From positions 186,001 to 250,000 of the forward strand of contig NZ_BMII01000001.1 of assembly GCF_014641855.1 (NCBI RefSeq): a stretch of 64,000 nt of DNA. Reading direction: 5' to 3'. The notes under the pieces were generated by a model. The model was not told where the DNA came from. It did no database searches and saw only the letters and a list, made by a program, of their open reading frames with translations. Positions 39,796 to 48,807 of this stretch are shown one piece after another; position 1 is the first letter of the stretch, and every line of letters begins with the position of its first letter. This stretch comes from Shewanella inventionis (GTDB lineage: Bacteria > Pseudomonadota > Gammaproteobacteria > Enterobacterales > Shewanellaceae). The translations under genes were made by a program, and so were the position numbers.

Positions 39796-40491
39796 ATGAT
39801 CACTTTACGTCCTGCAAACGAGCGTGGCACCGCCAATTTTGGCTGGTTAGACAGTAAGCACAGTTTCTCATTTGGCAGTTATTACGATCCGGAGAAAATG
39901 GGGTTTTCTGCCCTGCGAGTTATTAACGATGACACAGTAGCCCCCGGCGCAGGTTTTGCCACTCATGGTCATCGTGACATGGAAATTATTAGCTATGTGC
40001 TGCAAGGCTCAATTGCCCATAAAGACAGTGAAGGTAATGTTGAGATATTGCCCGCAGGAGAGTTCCAGCTGATGTCGGCGGGTAGCGGCATTAGCCACAG
40101 TGAATACAATGCATCTAAAACCGACCCATTGACCTTTTTACAGATTTGGATCCAGCCTAACACCTTAGGGAATCCACCTGGCTATCAGCAAAAAAACTTT
40201 GGCCAGGCTATAGGATTAACCACTATTGCCACGCCAACGGGTGCAAATGGTACCTTGCACATAAAGCAAAATGCGACCTTATCGCAATTGATTTTAGCAC
40301 CGCATTCAGAGTTAACGTACACCATTGCACCAGGGCGAAAAGTGTATGTACATCAAGTTGCTGGTAAGCTAATGGTCGAGTCTCAAATACTCAGTGGCGG
40401 TGATGGTGCTAAAATTACTGACCTACAAACTATTACGTTAAAAAACACGCTAGACGACCAGTCTACTGCACTAATATTCGATTTACCTTAA
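39796..40491 (+). CDS. Pirin family protein
   Basis: 231-aa bicupin. The N-terminal domain has the metal-binding set GFATHGHRDMEIISYVLQGS and SAGSGISHSE; QIWIQPN leads into the second, shorter cupin. Pirins are iron proteins, some with quercetinase activity. The LysR-DoxX-pirin grouping suggests a response to quinones or aromatics (inference). Confidence 0.92.
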   Translation: MITLRPANERGTANFGWLDSKHSFSFGSYYDPEKMGFSALRVINDDTVAPGAGFATHGHRDMEIISYVLQGSIAHKDSEGNVEILPAGEFQLMSAGSGISHSEYNASKTDPLTFLQIWIQPNTLGNPPGYQQKNFGQAIGLTTIATPTGANGTLHIKQNATLSQLILAPHSELTYTIAPGRKVYVHQVAGKLMVESQILSGGDGAKITDLQTITLKNTLDDQSTALIFDLP

Positions 40492-40506
40492 CACCAACAC
40501 TCGTGA

Positions 40507-40532
40507 TGCCTGCAATAATGACATTGCAGGCA
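40507..40532. terminator. Hairpin between convergent pirin and PepSY genes
   Basis: A perfect 10-bp stem (40507-40516 with 40523-40532) with a six-base loop. The T tract is weak. Confidence 0.6.
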
Positions 40533-40541
40533 CTTAAGCTG

Positions 40542-42140
40542 TTAATTCACAAGCGGATTGCTCAGGTTATCAAAAGTAGCCATCGGCTTTGGATCTTTTA
40601 GCTTTAACGCACTAAACACGCCAATTGCAGCCATAAAACCCATTGACACTTGCACCCCAATCACCGCAGTAAAGCCGTCTTGCCACAGGGTAATAATCTG
40701 CTCGGCAAACATCAGCCAATCGGCCACTATGGTGATGATAAGCAGCAAACTGGTGAGCAGTAATAAGCGGCTAATATGACGTTTAATATTGCTAATGTTA
40801 ATACTCACTAACATGGTCGCTAACAACGCCAGCACAAAACTGGCAATAAGCCAGTCACCGCGAGCAGCTAAGGTTGCAGGCAGCAGTCGCTCGCATAAAA
40901 ACCCCACAGCAGTAGCCACAATAATGCCGCCACATCCTCCAATGGTAATGGCGCCTGCAATGGCAATGCTGCGCGGTGATGACTGACGCTGCGCACGACG
41001 CTTATTTATCCACAACATGTTACCGGCAACAATCATCGCACTAATGGCAATGGCTAAAATAAAATATAAAATCCTTACATCCATGCCGGCAAAGTTACCA
41101 AAATGCAGGGTTACTAGCACATCACGCCCCTGACGAAATACATTGTACTGCTCAGCATTAACCTTATCGACTACATCACCATTGGCCACCCGATAAGTCA
41201 CTTCGTCACGCTGGGCAAAACTGGCAGTATCAGTACCGCGCACTTGCACTAATGCATTTTCAGCGCCGAAATGATGAAAAATCACATTACGTAACTCAAA
41301 ATTGGCTTGTTGTTTGGTTTGCTCAATCAAGGTAAACGCATTGTCCATTGCCATCGGTGTTTTACTGCGCGGCTCAACCACCCGCTTAAAGCCTGCATCA
41401 TTAAACAAAGCCTGTTGATCGCCCTGATAAATAAACGTCGCAAATGCCAATTGAAACACAATGGCTAAATTGAGCACTAATCCACTTAAGGCATACATTA
41501 AGGTAAACGGCAGCGACATGACGCCCACCACAGTATGTAAATCCAATAGATGATCGCGCCGCTGCTTATCGACCCGATACTGAAAAAAGTGTTTAAACAG
41601 TTTACGTGCATGAATAAATACCCCTGAGACAAGGGCAAACAAAAACACTAATGTGACCATCCCGATGAGGTAACTTCCACCGGGTAAATGCAAGTTGTAA
41701 TGTAATCGGTAGATAAATTGCGATAGTAAGAAGTCATCTTTACCGGCAACTGTTTCTCCGGTTTTAGGGTCAACCAAGATTGGAAAAGACAGACGACCGC
41801 TTTCAGCCGTTTGGTCTACAACCTCTAGATAAAAAATATAGTAAGGCACTAATGCTGTGGGCATGTTTATCCTAAAGCGACCATCTTCAGCGACAGGATA
41901 TTCAGCCATTTTTTGTTCAACTAAGTTGCCAAGTGGCAAATCTTGCTGGCTGCTTTGCACCGGATGATGTGGGGTAATGGCCCACTGCGCTATCTCATCA
42001 TGGAACAGCGTGATCGCACCCGCCCAAAATACGATAAACAGTAATGGCGAAATGATCAGCCCAAGCCAGCTGTGGGCTTCGACGAGGTTTTTAATCACTT
42101 TATGGGGAGCGTTAGTGCGAGGATTCATTGAAAACTTCAT
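40542..42140 (-). CDS. PepSY-associated TM helix family protein (iron-regulated)
   Basis: 532-aa inner-membrane protein with an N-terminal helix (WLGLIISPLLFIVFWAGAITLF), a PepSY-containing periplasmic region, and several C-terminal helices. Members are PiuB-like and often lie beside siderophore receptors; some are proposed ferric-siderophore reductases. ATG at 42140 overlaps the DUF3649 stop by one base, implying coupling; ATG at 42128 is an alternative. The Fur box upstream of the operon supports iron control. Confidence 0.88.
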   Translation of the reverse strand: MKFSMNPRTNAPHKVIKNLVEAHSWLGLIISPLLFIVFWAGAITLFHDEIAQWAITPHHPVQSSQQDLPLGNLVEQKMAEYPVAEDGRFRINMPTALVPYYIFYLEVVDQTAESGRLSFPILVDPKTGETVAGKDDFLLSQFIYRLHYNLHLPGGSYLIGMVTLVFLFALVSGVFIHARKLFKHFFQYRVDKQRRDHLLDLHTVVGVMSLPFTLMYALSGLVLNLAIVFQLAFATFIYQGDQQALFNDAGFKRVVEPRSKTPMAMDNAFTLIEQTKQQANFELRNVIFHHFGAENALVQVRGTDTASFAQRDEVTYRVANGDVVDKVNAEQYNVFRQGRDVLVTLHFGNFAGMDVRILYFILAIAISAMIVAGNMLWINKRRAQRQSSPRSIAIAGAITIGGCGGIIVATAVGFLCERLLPATLAARGDWLIASFVLALLATMLVSINISNIKRHISRLLLLTSLLLIITIVADWLMFAEQIITLWQDGFTAVIGVQVSMGFMAAIGVFSALKLKDPKPMATFDNLSNPLVN

Positions 42141-42400
42141 TAATAGACAGGAATATAAAACAACAACACATTGGCTGCGGCTGTGACGGCAAACCATCTA
42201 CCACAGACTACACTGGCCGCTTTGGCATTATTGCGGCTGTAGCAATAAATCATCACCGCAACCCATAAGCAAAAACCCAGCATCATTCCGACAAATAGTT
42301 TGATATCAGCTGCAACAGGCAATAAACGAAAAAGCAACAACGCTAAGCAGACGGCCAGCAATAAGCCCCAAATAAAGGCTGCAAAAGACTTTAACCACAT
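42140..42400 (-). CDS. Small membrane protein, DUF3649-like
   Basis: 86-aa protein with three hydrophobic helices. Length, order and context match DUF3649 proteins, which sit between DUF3325 and PepSY genes in iron-uptake operons. It starts 20 bases after the DUF3325-like gene and its TAA overlaps the PepSY ATG. The function is unknown. Confidence 0.75.
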   Translation of the reverse strand: MWLKSFAAFIWGLLLAVCLALLLFRLLPVAADIKLFVGMMLGFCLWVAVMIYCYSRNNAKAASVVCGRWFAVTAAANVLLFYIPVY

Positions 42401-42420
42401 TTGATTAACCTTACCGAGCC

Positions 42421-42738
42421 TTACTTAACACCAACCAGCATAATGCTGACAAATAAGACAAAACCGAATGAGCTCACCCACATACTCCGGCCTTTAAAAT
42501 GTGCGGCGAGTAATACCATCATTATCCACATGGTCATCACACAAATAATCACCAACAAACAAGACACCAGTACACTGTATGTATGGCTAAAACCCCACAC
42601 AGAAAATGACATGGCAACACAGCCTAAGCTCCAGGCAAGTAATTTAGGAAACGGTAGGCTGATAAGTTGTTGTTTGTCTGAGGCTAAATAAGCAAACAAA
42701 CACCCTAGCCACAAAGAAGACACGCTAATAAGTTCCAT
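42421..42738 (-). CDS. Small membrane protein, DUF3325-like
   Basis: 105-aa protein with three or four hydrophobic helices and the start MELISVSSLWLGCLFAYLAS, resembling DUF3325. I chose ATG at 42738 because the longer frame runs through the Fur box and promoter. It is the first gene of the DUF3325-DUF3649-PepSY operon. Confidence 0.75.
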   Translation of the reverse strand: MELISVSSLWLGCLFAYLASDKQQLISLPFPKLLAWSLGCVAMSFSVWGFSHTYSVLVSCLLVIICVMTMWIMMVLLAAHFKGRSMWVSSFGFVLFVSIMLVGVK

Positions 42739-42761
42739 TTTACCGACCAGCAAATACAAAT

Positions 42762-42780
42762 GATAATGATTACCATTAAT
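42762..42780 (-). promoter_or_regulatory. Fur box upstream of the DUF3325-DUF3649-PepSY operon
   Basis: GATAATGATTACCATTAAT agrees at 15 of 19 positions with the E. coli Fur consensus GATAATGATAATCATTATC. It lies 24-42 bases before the DUF3325 ATG, where it would block transcription when iron is plentiful. Confidence 0.8.
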
Positions 42781-43020
42781 TATCGTGGATCGTGACAATA
42801 AATACAAGCCTGCAGACTGTAATATCATCGGGCTTTTTATTAAAAATAAAGCACCATAGTTAAAGTTGGCTTGTCATTGGCTATAAAAAAGCAAGATAAA
42901 ACCACAGAATAAAAACAAAACAAATCAGAACATTATGATCAACAGCAAGGTGTAAAAAACCGCGAGTTAACAAAAAGTAAACATTTTGACTTATAATACC
43001 CCTCAACCATCGCAGTATTT

Positions 43021-43956
43021 ATGGGTGTATTCATGTCAAAAAGCACAAACGTTTGTTTAGAGTCTATTTTCCTCGAAGGGTTAGAAATCACCCCTAACTG
43101 CTTTGGTGTGCTCGATGATAATCGAACCGTCATTTATTGTAATAACCACTTTGCCAGCATATTTGGCGTCACAAAAGAACAAGCAATTGGACAAGATACA
43201 GGCACGCTATTACGCCATGCGTGGGAAAGTAAACAAGGTGTAATTATTAATACCGATGACTTTGAGCAATGGCTAGCCAACCTCAATAAGCTCCATGATG
43301 AAGTGGCTTTAAATGAGTTTGAAACCGATTTGATCGATGGTCGCTGGTTTAAAATGACCCGAGTAAACCTCGACAGTGGCCATGTTATGCTGTTGGGAGT
43401 TGATATTACCCAGCTTAAAAATGCGCAAAAGTCGTTAGAAGAAGCCCACCAACATATTGAAAATCTTGTTAATACCGATCAGCTAACTGGCGTACACAAC
43501 CGCCGGGCCTATCATCAAATCGCTAAACAAGAATGCGCACGCGCCATTCGGTTTAATCAGCCACTGTCTCTGCTGGTGATCGACATCGATTATTTTAAAG
43601 CAATTAATGACAATTATGGGCATATCGGCGGCGACGAAATACTCAAAGAATTTGCCCAAAATTGCGATAAATTATTGCGCCAATCTGACTCGTTATCGCG
43701 CATCGGAGGAGAAGAGTTTACCGCGATTTTACCCATGACCGACAACAATGACGCCAGGTTAATTGCCGAACGAATTCGAGCCCAAATAGCCCAACATCCT
43801 TTTTATATATCAAAAACCTGTACTGGGGTGAATATTACAGTGTCGATTGGGTGCAGCTCGCTCACAAAGGAAGATAACTCAATGCATGATCTCTTTTGCC
43901 GTGCAGACAAAGCCTTATATCTCGCCAAACATAGCGGCCGCAACCAAGTGCTTTAA
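43021..43956 (+). CDS. Diguanylate cyclase with PAS domain
   Basis: 311-aa soluble protein: PAS domain (about residues 20-135, with CFGVLDDNRTVIYCNNHFAS), a short coiled coil, then a GGDEF domain. The catalytic motif is GGEEF, so it should make cyclic di-GMP. RQSD, five residues before it, is the inhibitory RxxD site. No membrane helix is seen. ATG at 43033 is an alternative start with GGGTG before it. Confidence 0.92.
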   Translation: MGVFMSKSTNVCLESIFLEGLEITPNCFGVLDDNRTVIYCNNHFASIFGVTKEQAIGQDTGTLLRHAWESKQGVIINTDDFEQWLANLNKLHDEVALNEFETDLIDGRWFKMTRVNLDSGHVMLLGVDITQLKNAQKSLEEAHQHIENLVNTDQLTGVHNRRAYHQIAKQECARAIRFNQPLSLLVIDIDYFKAINDNYGHIGGDEILKEFAQNCDKLLRQSDSLSRIGGEEFTAILPMTDNNDARLIAERIRAQIAQHPFYISKTCTGVNITVSIGCSSLTKEDNSMHDLFCRADKALYLAKHSGRNQVL

Positions 43957-44041
43957 AAGCACAGAAACAGTTAAGCAGCCGTTTAATAAAAGCAAAACGT
44001 ATTTTTAGCAAAGTAAGCTGATAATAATCCGATCATAACGC

Positions 44042-45094
44042 TTATTCGTTGGCCATTTTTTGCAAAAACTCCAAACGCTGCATTTCTTGCTCCTCAGGCT
44101 GCCATGGCTCATCGGACAGTTGATCAATAGCGAAGACACCTAACTCATAACTAGCCTCATTACTGCGACCATAACGCGTTAACTCACCTGGCACAGCTGG
44201 GCGACGCTCTAGCACAAAGCTACCCAAAGTAAACTCTCCATCTTGCTTAGGCAGTACACCTTTATAAGCTTTAAGCTCCATTTGGACAGCCCCTTCAGAT
44301 AATTTTTCAGACTGCGTTAACAAGGCAACTGGCTGTTGATTAGCGTCATACAAGTTAGCTCGTAAGCGATAGTATCCTGCTTTTTCAACATCAAGCTTTA
44401 GCGGAATTATCATATCATGCCCTTCAGCTCGCACCTCACCGACTCCGGTGATCGTCGCTGTTGGGTAGCTATATTCAATGCCCGTCGTTAAAGTCTGCTT
44501 TTTACCTTTAGCACTAAAGGTAACATTGACCGACATAGGGCCATCCCACTCTTCTGTGGCATCGAGTTGCACCGTCCAGCGCCCGTTTTGCCCTAACATC
44601 TCACCTTCAACCAACACCTGACTTGCATCGGTTTCACTGATGATCGCGGTGCTAACCTCACTAACCGATAGTCCATTAACCTCTAACGTCACCGTGACAG
44701 GCTCAGGAAAGCTAAAGCGATATTTAGGCATAACAATACTCGCACTTGCGCCGCCCTCTAGCATCACTGGCTGTGGTACATAACGATTAGGGTTTAGCAA
44801 ATGAACATCCTCTACCCCAAGCGGCACCGAATATGCGGGCAAAGATAGTTCTTGTGCATAAGCTTTAGCAAGCATTGAAAAACGCTCGTTCACCGTCTCA
44901 GGTACGGTTTCTTTGACAGTAGCTTGCTTAGACTGCATCGGCTTTACCGCGCTGGATTGATGATTCACGATTGGAGTTTGTTGTTTTGGAACAACCACCT
45001 TAGCCAGCGAGGGAGATGGCTCAGGTAATAAATACCAATATCCTGCACATCCACCAAGCAGGGCAACAATACTGATAATTTTTTTATGCTTCAT
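44042..45094 (-). CDS. Exported protein of unknown function paired with lipase (possibly DUF4785)
   Basis: 350-aa protein with an N-terminal membrane anchor or signal (about residues 5-22), a low-complexity Lys/Gln/Val linker to about residue 70, then beta-rich domains that look Ig-like (VTVTLEVNGLSV, MSVNVTFSAKGKKQTL). It resembles DUF4785-type proteins in outline, but I am not certain. It starts 27 bases after the lipase gene, so the two are likely co-transcribed. It could act as a chaperone, inhibitor or anchor for the lipase (inference). It does not show the helical pattern of the known Lif foldases. Confidence 0.75.
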   Translation of the reverse strand: MKHKKIISIVALLGGCAGYWYLLPEPSPSLAKVVVPKQQTPIVNHQSSAVKPMQSKQATVKETVPETVNERFSMLAKAYAQELSLPAYSVPLGVEDVHLLNPNRYVPQPVMLEGGASASIVMPKYRFSFPEPVTVTLEVNGLSVSEVSTAIISETDASQVLVEGEMLGQNGRWTVQLDATEEWDGPMSVNVTFSAKGKKQTLTTGIEYSYPTATITGVGEVRAEGHDMIIPLKLDVEKAGYYRLRANLYDANQQPVALLTQSEKLSEGAVQMELKAYKGVLPKQDGEFTLGSFVLERRPAVPGELTRYGRSNEASYELGVFAIDQLSDEPWQPEEQEMQRLEFLQKMANE

Positions 45095-45121
45095 AATAGC
45101 TAAACCCGCATTGAGTTGGGA

Positions 45122-46171
45122 CTAATTTGCAGCCTGGTAAACCAATGACGACATGCTGGTTCGACTAGAGTTACTCACCACTCTATAACGCGAACTAAAA
45201 ATCCACCAGCCACGTTTTTCGTCATAGGTCGTAAACTTGATGTTGTCACCATTTAAGAAAACTGAGCTATTATTAGCGGTAGTCACTTCATCTTTAGCAC
45301 TACTGCCAATGGTGTCATTGTGGCTGTAGCCTTCACTCATCAACATCGGATAATGGTAAGGCATAAATGCAGTTGGCCCACTAACCGTGGTTAACTTGCC
45401 GTCAAATGCCACACTGCGTGAGCAACTGTCATAACTGGTTGCTGAGGCTGCCCCACAACTTGAATGGCTCGCCACCACGCCGTCATCTTCGCCCGGTAAA
45501 AAAGCCCCAGTCGAGCCTAAAAAGTCAGAACCTGCACCAGCAAAACGTAAACGCGGCACTCGACTGTCTGGAAAAGAAGCTAATTGACGTGCCGTATTCA
45601 CCCGTAAATCATTTAACACCCCAATGTTAGATGATGTTGGCGTAGCACCAAGCCATAACGACACAGCAAGCTTAACCGCTGAATTAATTAAACCTGAACC
45701 ATTAGCCACATTGACCGCTAAGTCAGCAAGCTCAACACCGCCGCCCGCCCCCGCGAAGTCGAACGTTGCCACAATATTAAGCGGCTGTAGACCAGCATTT
45801 TGTAACCACAATGCCTGGTTATCGATAATATATCGTGTTACTAAGTCGCCTGTTGAATGGCTCACAAACACACAGCCATTAACACAGGTGCCGTCGCGCG
45901 ACATTTGCTGTAGTTTTGGCCATACATACTGGCTGGTGATCTTATTGGCTATACGCTCTTGCGACGGCCAATCAATCCGCTCGTCAGCTCTATCGCGCCA
46001 GTATTGCGCCCAATAATCAGCACCATTATTGCTCACCTGTGCCCCAACAGGTTTGCTTTGTAAGTTATCCGGCTGAAAGCCATGTACTAATACAACTGGG
46101 TAACCGCCGACAGCGGCCTGTGCTGCACAACTGAATAAACCAGCTAACAGCAAAAAAATCGACTTTTTCAT
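45122..46171 (-). CDS. Secreted lipase/esterase (alpha/beta hydrolase)
   Basis: 349-aa exported enzyme with a signal peptide (residues 1-19, ending QAA). VVLVHGFQPDNLQ is the oxyanion region and VSHSTGDLVTRY has the nucleophilic serine. Candidate acid and base lie in LPGEDDGVVAS and YPMLMSEGYSHND. At least five cysteines (TCVNGC, SCGAASATSYDSC) suggest disulfides. It resembles bacterial family I-like lipases, but the substrate is unproven. Its partner gene follows directly. Confidence 0.85.
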   Translation of the reverse strand: MKKSIFLLLAGLFSCAAQAAVGGYPVVLVHGFQPDNLQSKPVGAQVSNNGADYWAQYWRDRADERIDWPSQERIANKITSQYVWPKLQQMSRDGTCVNGCVFVSHSTGDLVTRYIIDNQALWLQNAGLQPLNIVATFDFAGAGGGVELADLAVNVANGSGLINSAVKLAVSLWLGATPTSSNIGVLNDLRVNTARQLASFPDSRVPRLRFAGAGSDFLGSTGAFLPGEDDGVVASHSSCGAASATSYDSCSRSVAFDGKLTTVSGPTAFMPYHYPMLMSEGYSHNDTIGSSAKDEVTTANNSSVFLNGDNIKFTTYDEKRGWWIFSSRYRVVSNSSRTSMSSLVYQAAN

Positions 46172-46624
46172 GAGTTGTCCTCTTTTTTATCTGCCACAGT
46201 ATCAAGTTTACTGTTAGCAATTATTTATATTTTTGTTAATGCATCCATGCATTTTTTTACAACTGAGCACTCAACATAGAGCAGATAAAAAACAATGCAA
46301 GTCTAAAAAAAGGCCTGTTTACCTGCTTAACAGACTCATTATTTAACGGTTTGTTTAAATAACTCATAAACAAGAATGTCGATATCCACAATAGGATAGA
46401 TGGCAGAAGAATCGATAAGCTGGACAACAAACGGTTTACTGTACACAAACGTTTTAAGCATTTACTCCAACTTTTTTATCTTTAGTGATTTTTATTTACG
46501 ATAACCCGAAAGCTTAGCAACTGATTTATATAGTAATCTGTTCCGTATAAAAGTCTTATTACAGCAATACATTTATGCCTATACTGAATTGTGTTAATGC
46601 TTACTCATTAGGGTCTGTTGAAAG
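46172..46624. other. Intergenic region between lipase and binding-protein genes
   Basis: A 453-base divergent gap that is AT-rich. It contains an open frame of 63 codons on the minus strand (46257-46448) starting with TTG and lacking a ribosome-binding site; I do not call it. Promoters for both neighbours must lie here. Confidence 0.5.
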
Positions 46625-47380
46625 ATGATGATTACGGTATCGATGAAACTGAAAAATTTATGTCTATGTACCTTGATTGCATTGTGCTTACCAGGTGAGC
46701 TTGTCGCCGACACATTAGAGCTGTCAACGCTCGAGTGGCCGCCATTTTCAGGCAGTAACCTACCCGAACAAGGCATCAACAGTAAAATCATTAGCCAAGC
46801 ATTAAGCTTTGAAAACCACACACTTGCCATCTCCGTGTTACCCTGGAACCGTGCTGCTCGAACAGTCACCACCGGCCAAACTGTGGGGTATTACCCTACT
46901 TATTTTAATCCCGCCAATGGATTGCTGTTTTCAAACCCAATAGGTGCAAGCCCAATAGTATTAATTGAGCGTAAAAATAATCCGATAATCTGGGACCAGG
47001 TGAGTGATTTAAATCAGTATGAATTAGGCGTACTAAAAGGCTATATCAATACGGTAGAAATAGATGAAATGATTGCCAATGGCAGCCAAAAATTTGAAAC
47101 GGGCATCGATGAAAAACAAAATATCCTAAAACTTGCAAAAGGCCGAATTGACGCCATCATCATGGATATAAACGTATTTGAATACCTAAAGTCTGATCCG
47201 CAAGTCGCCAAAATAGCTCACCAGCTACAAGTAAACCCCAAAACATTGCAAAACAAAACCTTGCATATCACGTTTAATAATACTCCCGAAGGTAAAAAGT
47301 GGTGCGACATTATCAATAATGGTTTAGCTCAATTTGATGCTATGGCCATCCAAGATGCTTTATTACCCGCTGTGGAATAG
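46625..47380 (+). CDS. Periplasmic solute-binding protein, family 3-like
   Basis: 251-aa exported protein. A signal peptide follows MKLKNLCLCTLIALCLPGEL, so ATG at 46643 is a likely real start; the listed ATG adds six residues. The body matches the SBP_bac_3 layout: LEWPPFSGSNLPEQG near the N-terminus, LPWNRAARTV, then the second lobe with ELGVLKGYIN and LAKGRIDAIIMDINVFEYL. No ABC permease is adjacent, so it may be an orphan binding or sensory protein, like many in Shewanella. Confidence 0.85.
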   Translation: MMITVSMKLKNLCLCTLIALCLPGELVADTLELSTLEWPPFSGSNLPEQGINSKIISQALSFENHTLAISVLPWNRAARTVTTGQTVGYYPTYFNPANGLLFSNPIGASPIVLIERKNNPIIWDQVSDLNQYELGVLKGYINTVEIDEMIANGSQKFETGIDEKQNILKLAKGRIDAIIMDINVFEYLKSDPQVAKIAHQLQVNPKTLQNKTLHITFNNTPEGKKWCDIINNGLAQFDAMAIQDALLPAVE

Positions 47381-47394
47381 CAATGTAACAAACA

Positions 47395-47727
47395 CTATCG
47401 TTGATATTTCATCCACAGTTTATAAAACACCGCATTGCACTCTGGGTTGCTGTCCATTTTACCGTCTCTGTCACAGTCAGAGCCGGTTAGGGTTTTCATC
47501 ACATCGCTGCCGTATTGTTCTATATCATCAGCTTCAGGCGCCACAAACACAGTGACTTTAGGCGAGTGCTCAATAAAGTCTGCAACATTGTCATAAGACA
47601 AAAACTCCGCTTTAGAGATAATCTCACTGATATCGCGCTTGAGTAATTCAGACGCTGCGACAGAAACAGACATCAGCAATAACACACCACTTAAACACAC
47701 AGTTAACACTTGCACTTGTTTCTCCAT
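47395..47727 (-). CDS. Small exported protein with EF-hand-like loop
   Basis: 110-aa protein with a signal peptide (about residues 1-25, ending VAAS) and an acidic body. Near the C-terminus DCDRDGKMDSNPEC fits the calcium-binding pattern DxDxDGxxD, framed by two cysteines. No family is recognised. Its end is 14 bases from the convergent binding-protein gene. The start is inferred from the signal peptide; spacing of the AAGG upstream is poor. Confidence 0.65.
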   Translation of the reverse strand: MEKQVQVLTVCLSGVLLLMSVSVAASELLKRDISEIISKAEFLSYDNVADFIEHSPKVTVFVAPEADDIEQYGSDVMKTLTGSDCDRDGKMDSNPECNAVFYKLWMKYQR

Positions 47728-47783
47728 CACCTTGCCAGGCAAAACCTGAGACCAACACTAAACCGCCGATAAGTGAGTATAAA

Positions 47784-48191
47784 TTAACGGCCCCAATCTT
47801 CATCCAATATATCTTTTCTTTTAGCTTCATACTCTGCGGTGGTGAGTAAACCATCAAGATATAGTTGCTCCAAATCTCGTAACTTTACAGCGAAATCGTT
47901 ACCTTTTTTAACGTTTACAGGTGAACGATGGTGAACATCTTCTAGCTGTAAATCGTGATCAGTCTCTTCATGATGCAGACTTTTATTTGAAAATATGGAG
48001 TTCCGGTAAGATTGATATACTTGAGCACAAACACCACCTACCCAAAAAATCATAAACACTTTACCCGCACCATGCATTTCAGAAAAATCAAATGCCATGA
48101 ACACAACAAGCAACATACCGAGACTAATAAATAGCCCCACAGTCGAATTATACTTAGACTCTTTAGTTTTTGACGTTCCGCTCAATCTCAT
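47784..48191 (-). CDS. SHOCT-domain membrane protein
   Basis: 135-aa protein with two N-terminal helices (about residues 18-35 and 43-60), a hydrophilic His/Glu-rich linker and a C-terminal SHOCT domain (KLRDLEQLYLDGLLTTAEYEAKRKDIL). SHOCT is a short domain thought to drive oligomerisation. It lies 56 bases upstream of the EF-hand-like gene on the same strand. Function unknown. Confidence 0.82.
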   Translation of the reverse strand: MRLSGTSKTKESKYNSTVGLFISLGMLLVVFMAFDFSEMHGAGKVFMIFWVGGVCAQVYQSYRNSIFSNKSLHHEETDHDLQLEDVHHRSPVNVKKGNDFAVKLRDLEQLYLDGLLTTAEYEAKRKDILDEDWGR

Positions 48192-48741
48192 TTAACACTC
48201 CAATTAAATGGTCTATCGATATTATTGGTGTTCAGCTGGGACCTATAAATTAGGCAAAGTTAAGGTTTAGAGTATTGTTTGGTCAAGCTAGAGGCTCTAG
48301 AGGTGATTTAATCACACTAATGAGGATGAGCAACAAGCGATACATGTTATTCCTTTAACCATGATTTAACCTTTATGTATCATAACCTTTCGGGCATAAA
48401 AATAAAGTAGGGCAAAATACCATTTAAAAGAAGCCCCCTCTGGAGCGTCACTTTAATAAAACCATTCACGCGTACATATCGACAAAATTGATACTGCTTA
48501 TCACGCTATGCATTCACGACATCAAATATGGCTTTAAAAGCCAATAGTTAATCAAAAAAACTGTCGGTTCTCTTTTGGTAAAGCAAGTACTCATTAAACA
48601 ACAGCAAAAGAAAGCCCTTTAGTCTTAACACCCATCAGTTTTATTGATACTGAGCTTCATAAACACTCAATATTATTTAACTTTTAAATGTGTAATCTGA
48701 AGATAACTCGACAATTCAGAAACCACATTAAGGAGTTATCA
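48192..48741. other. AT-rich intergenic region upstream of the focA leader
   Basis: A 550-base divergent gap without a convincing open frame. It must carry the promoter of the leader-focA transcript. TTGATACTGCTTATCA (about 48489-48504) recalls an FNR half-site pair with a wrong spacer, so I do not call a site. Confidence 0.5.
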
Positions 48742-48807
48742 ATGCATGTAAGTCATAGCCTATCGCCACAACTAAGTGCCTGTAATATTTTACAGGGGGC
48801 GTCATGA
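48742..48807 (+). CDS. 21-codon leader peptide overlapping the focA-CBS start
   Basis: ATG at 48742 is preceded by a near-ideal AAGGAG with six-base spacing. It encodes 21 residues (start MHVSHSLSPQL, one Cys, end GAS) and stops at TGA 48805-48807, which overlaps the FocA ATG at 48804 as ATGA. FocA has only a weak GGGGG of its own, so its translation may depend on reading of the leader. No run of one amino acid typical of attenuation leaders is present. Confidence 0.6.
   Translation: MHVSHSLSPQLSACNILQGAS

Noticed and set aside
43981..44000. Fur-box-like AT-rich string
   Set aside because: Agreement with the consensus is near chance for such AT content.
46257..46448. A 63-codon minus-strand open frame with hydrophobic stretches
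   Set aside because: It starts with TTG, has no ribosome-binding site, and its composition follows the AT-rich gap. Not enough to call a gene.
48489..48504. FNR-like site before the focA leader
   Set aside because: TTGAT and TTATCA are present but the spacer is not the four bases of the consensus, and one half-site is imperfect.
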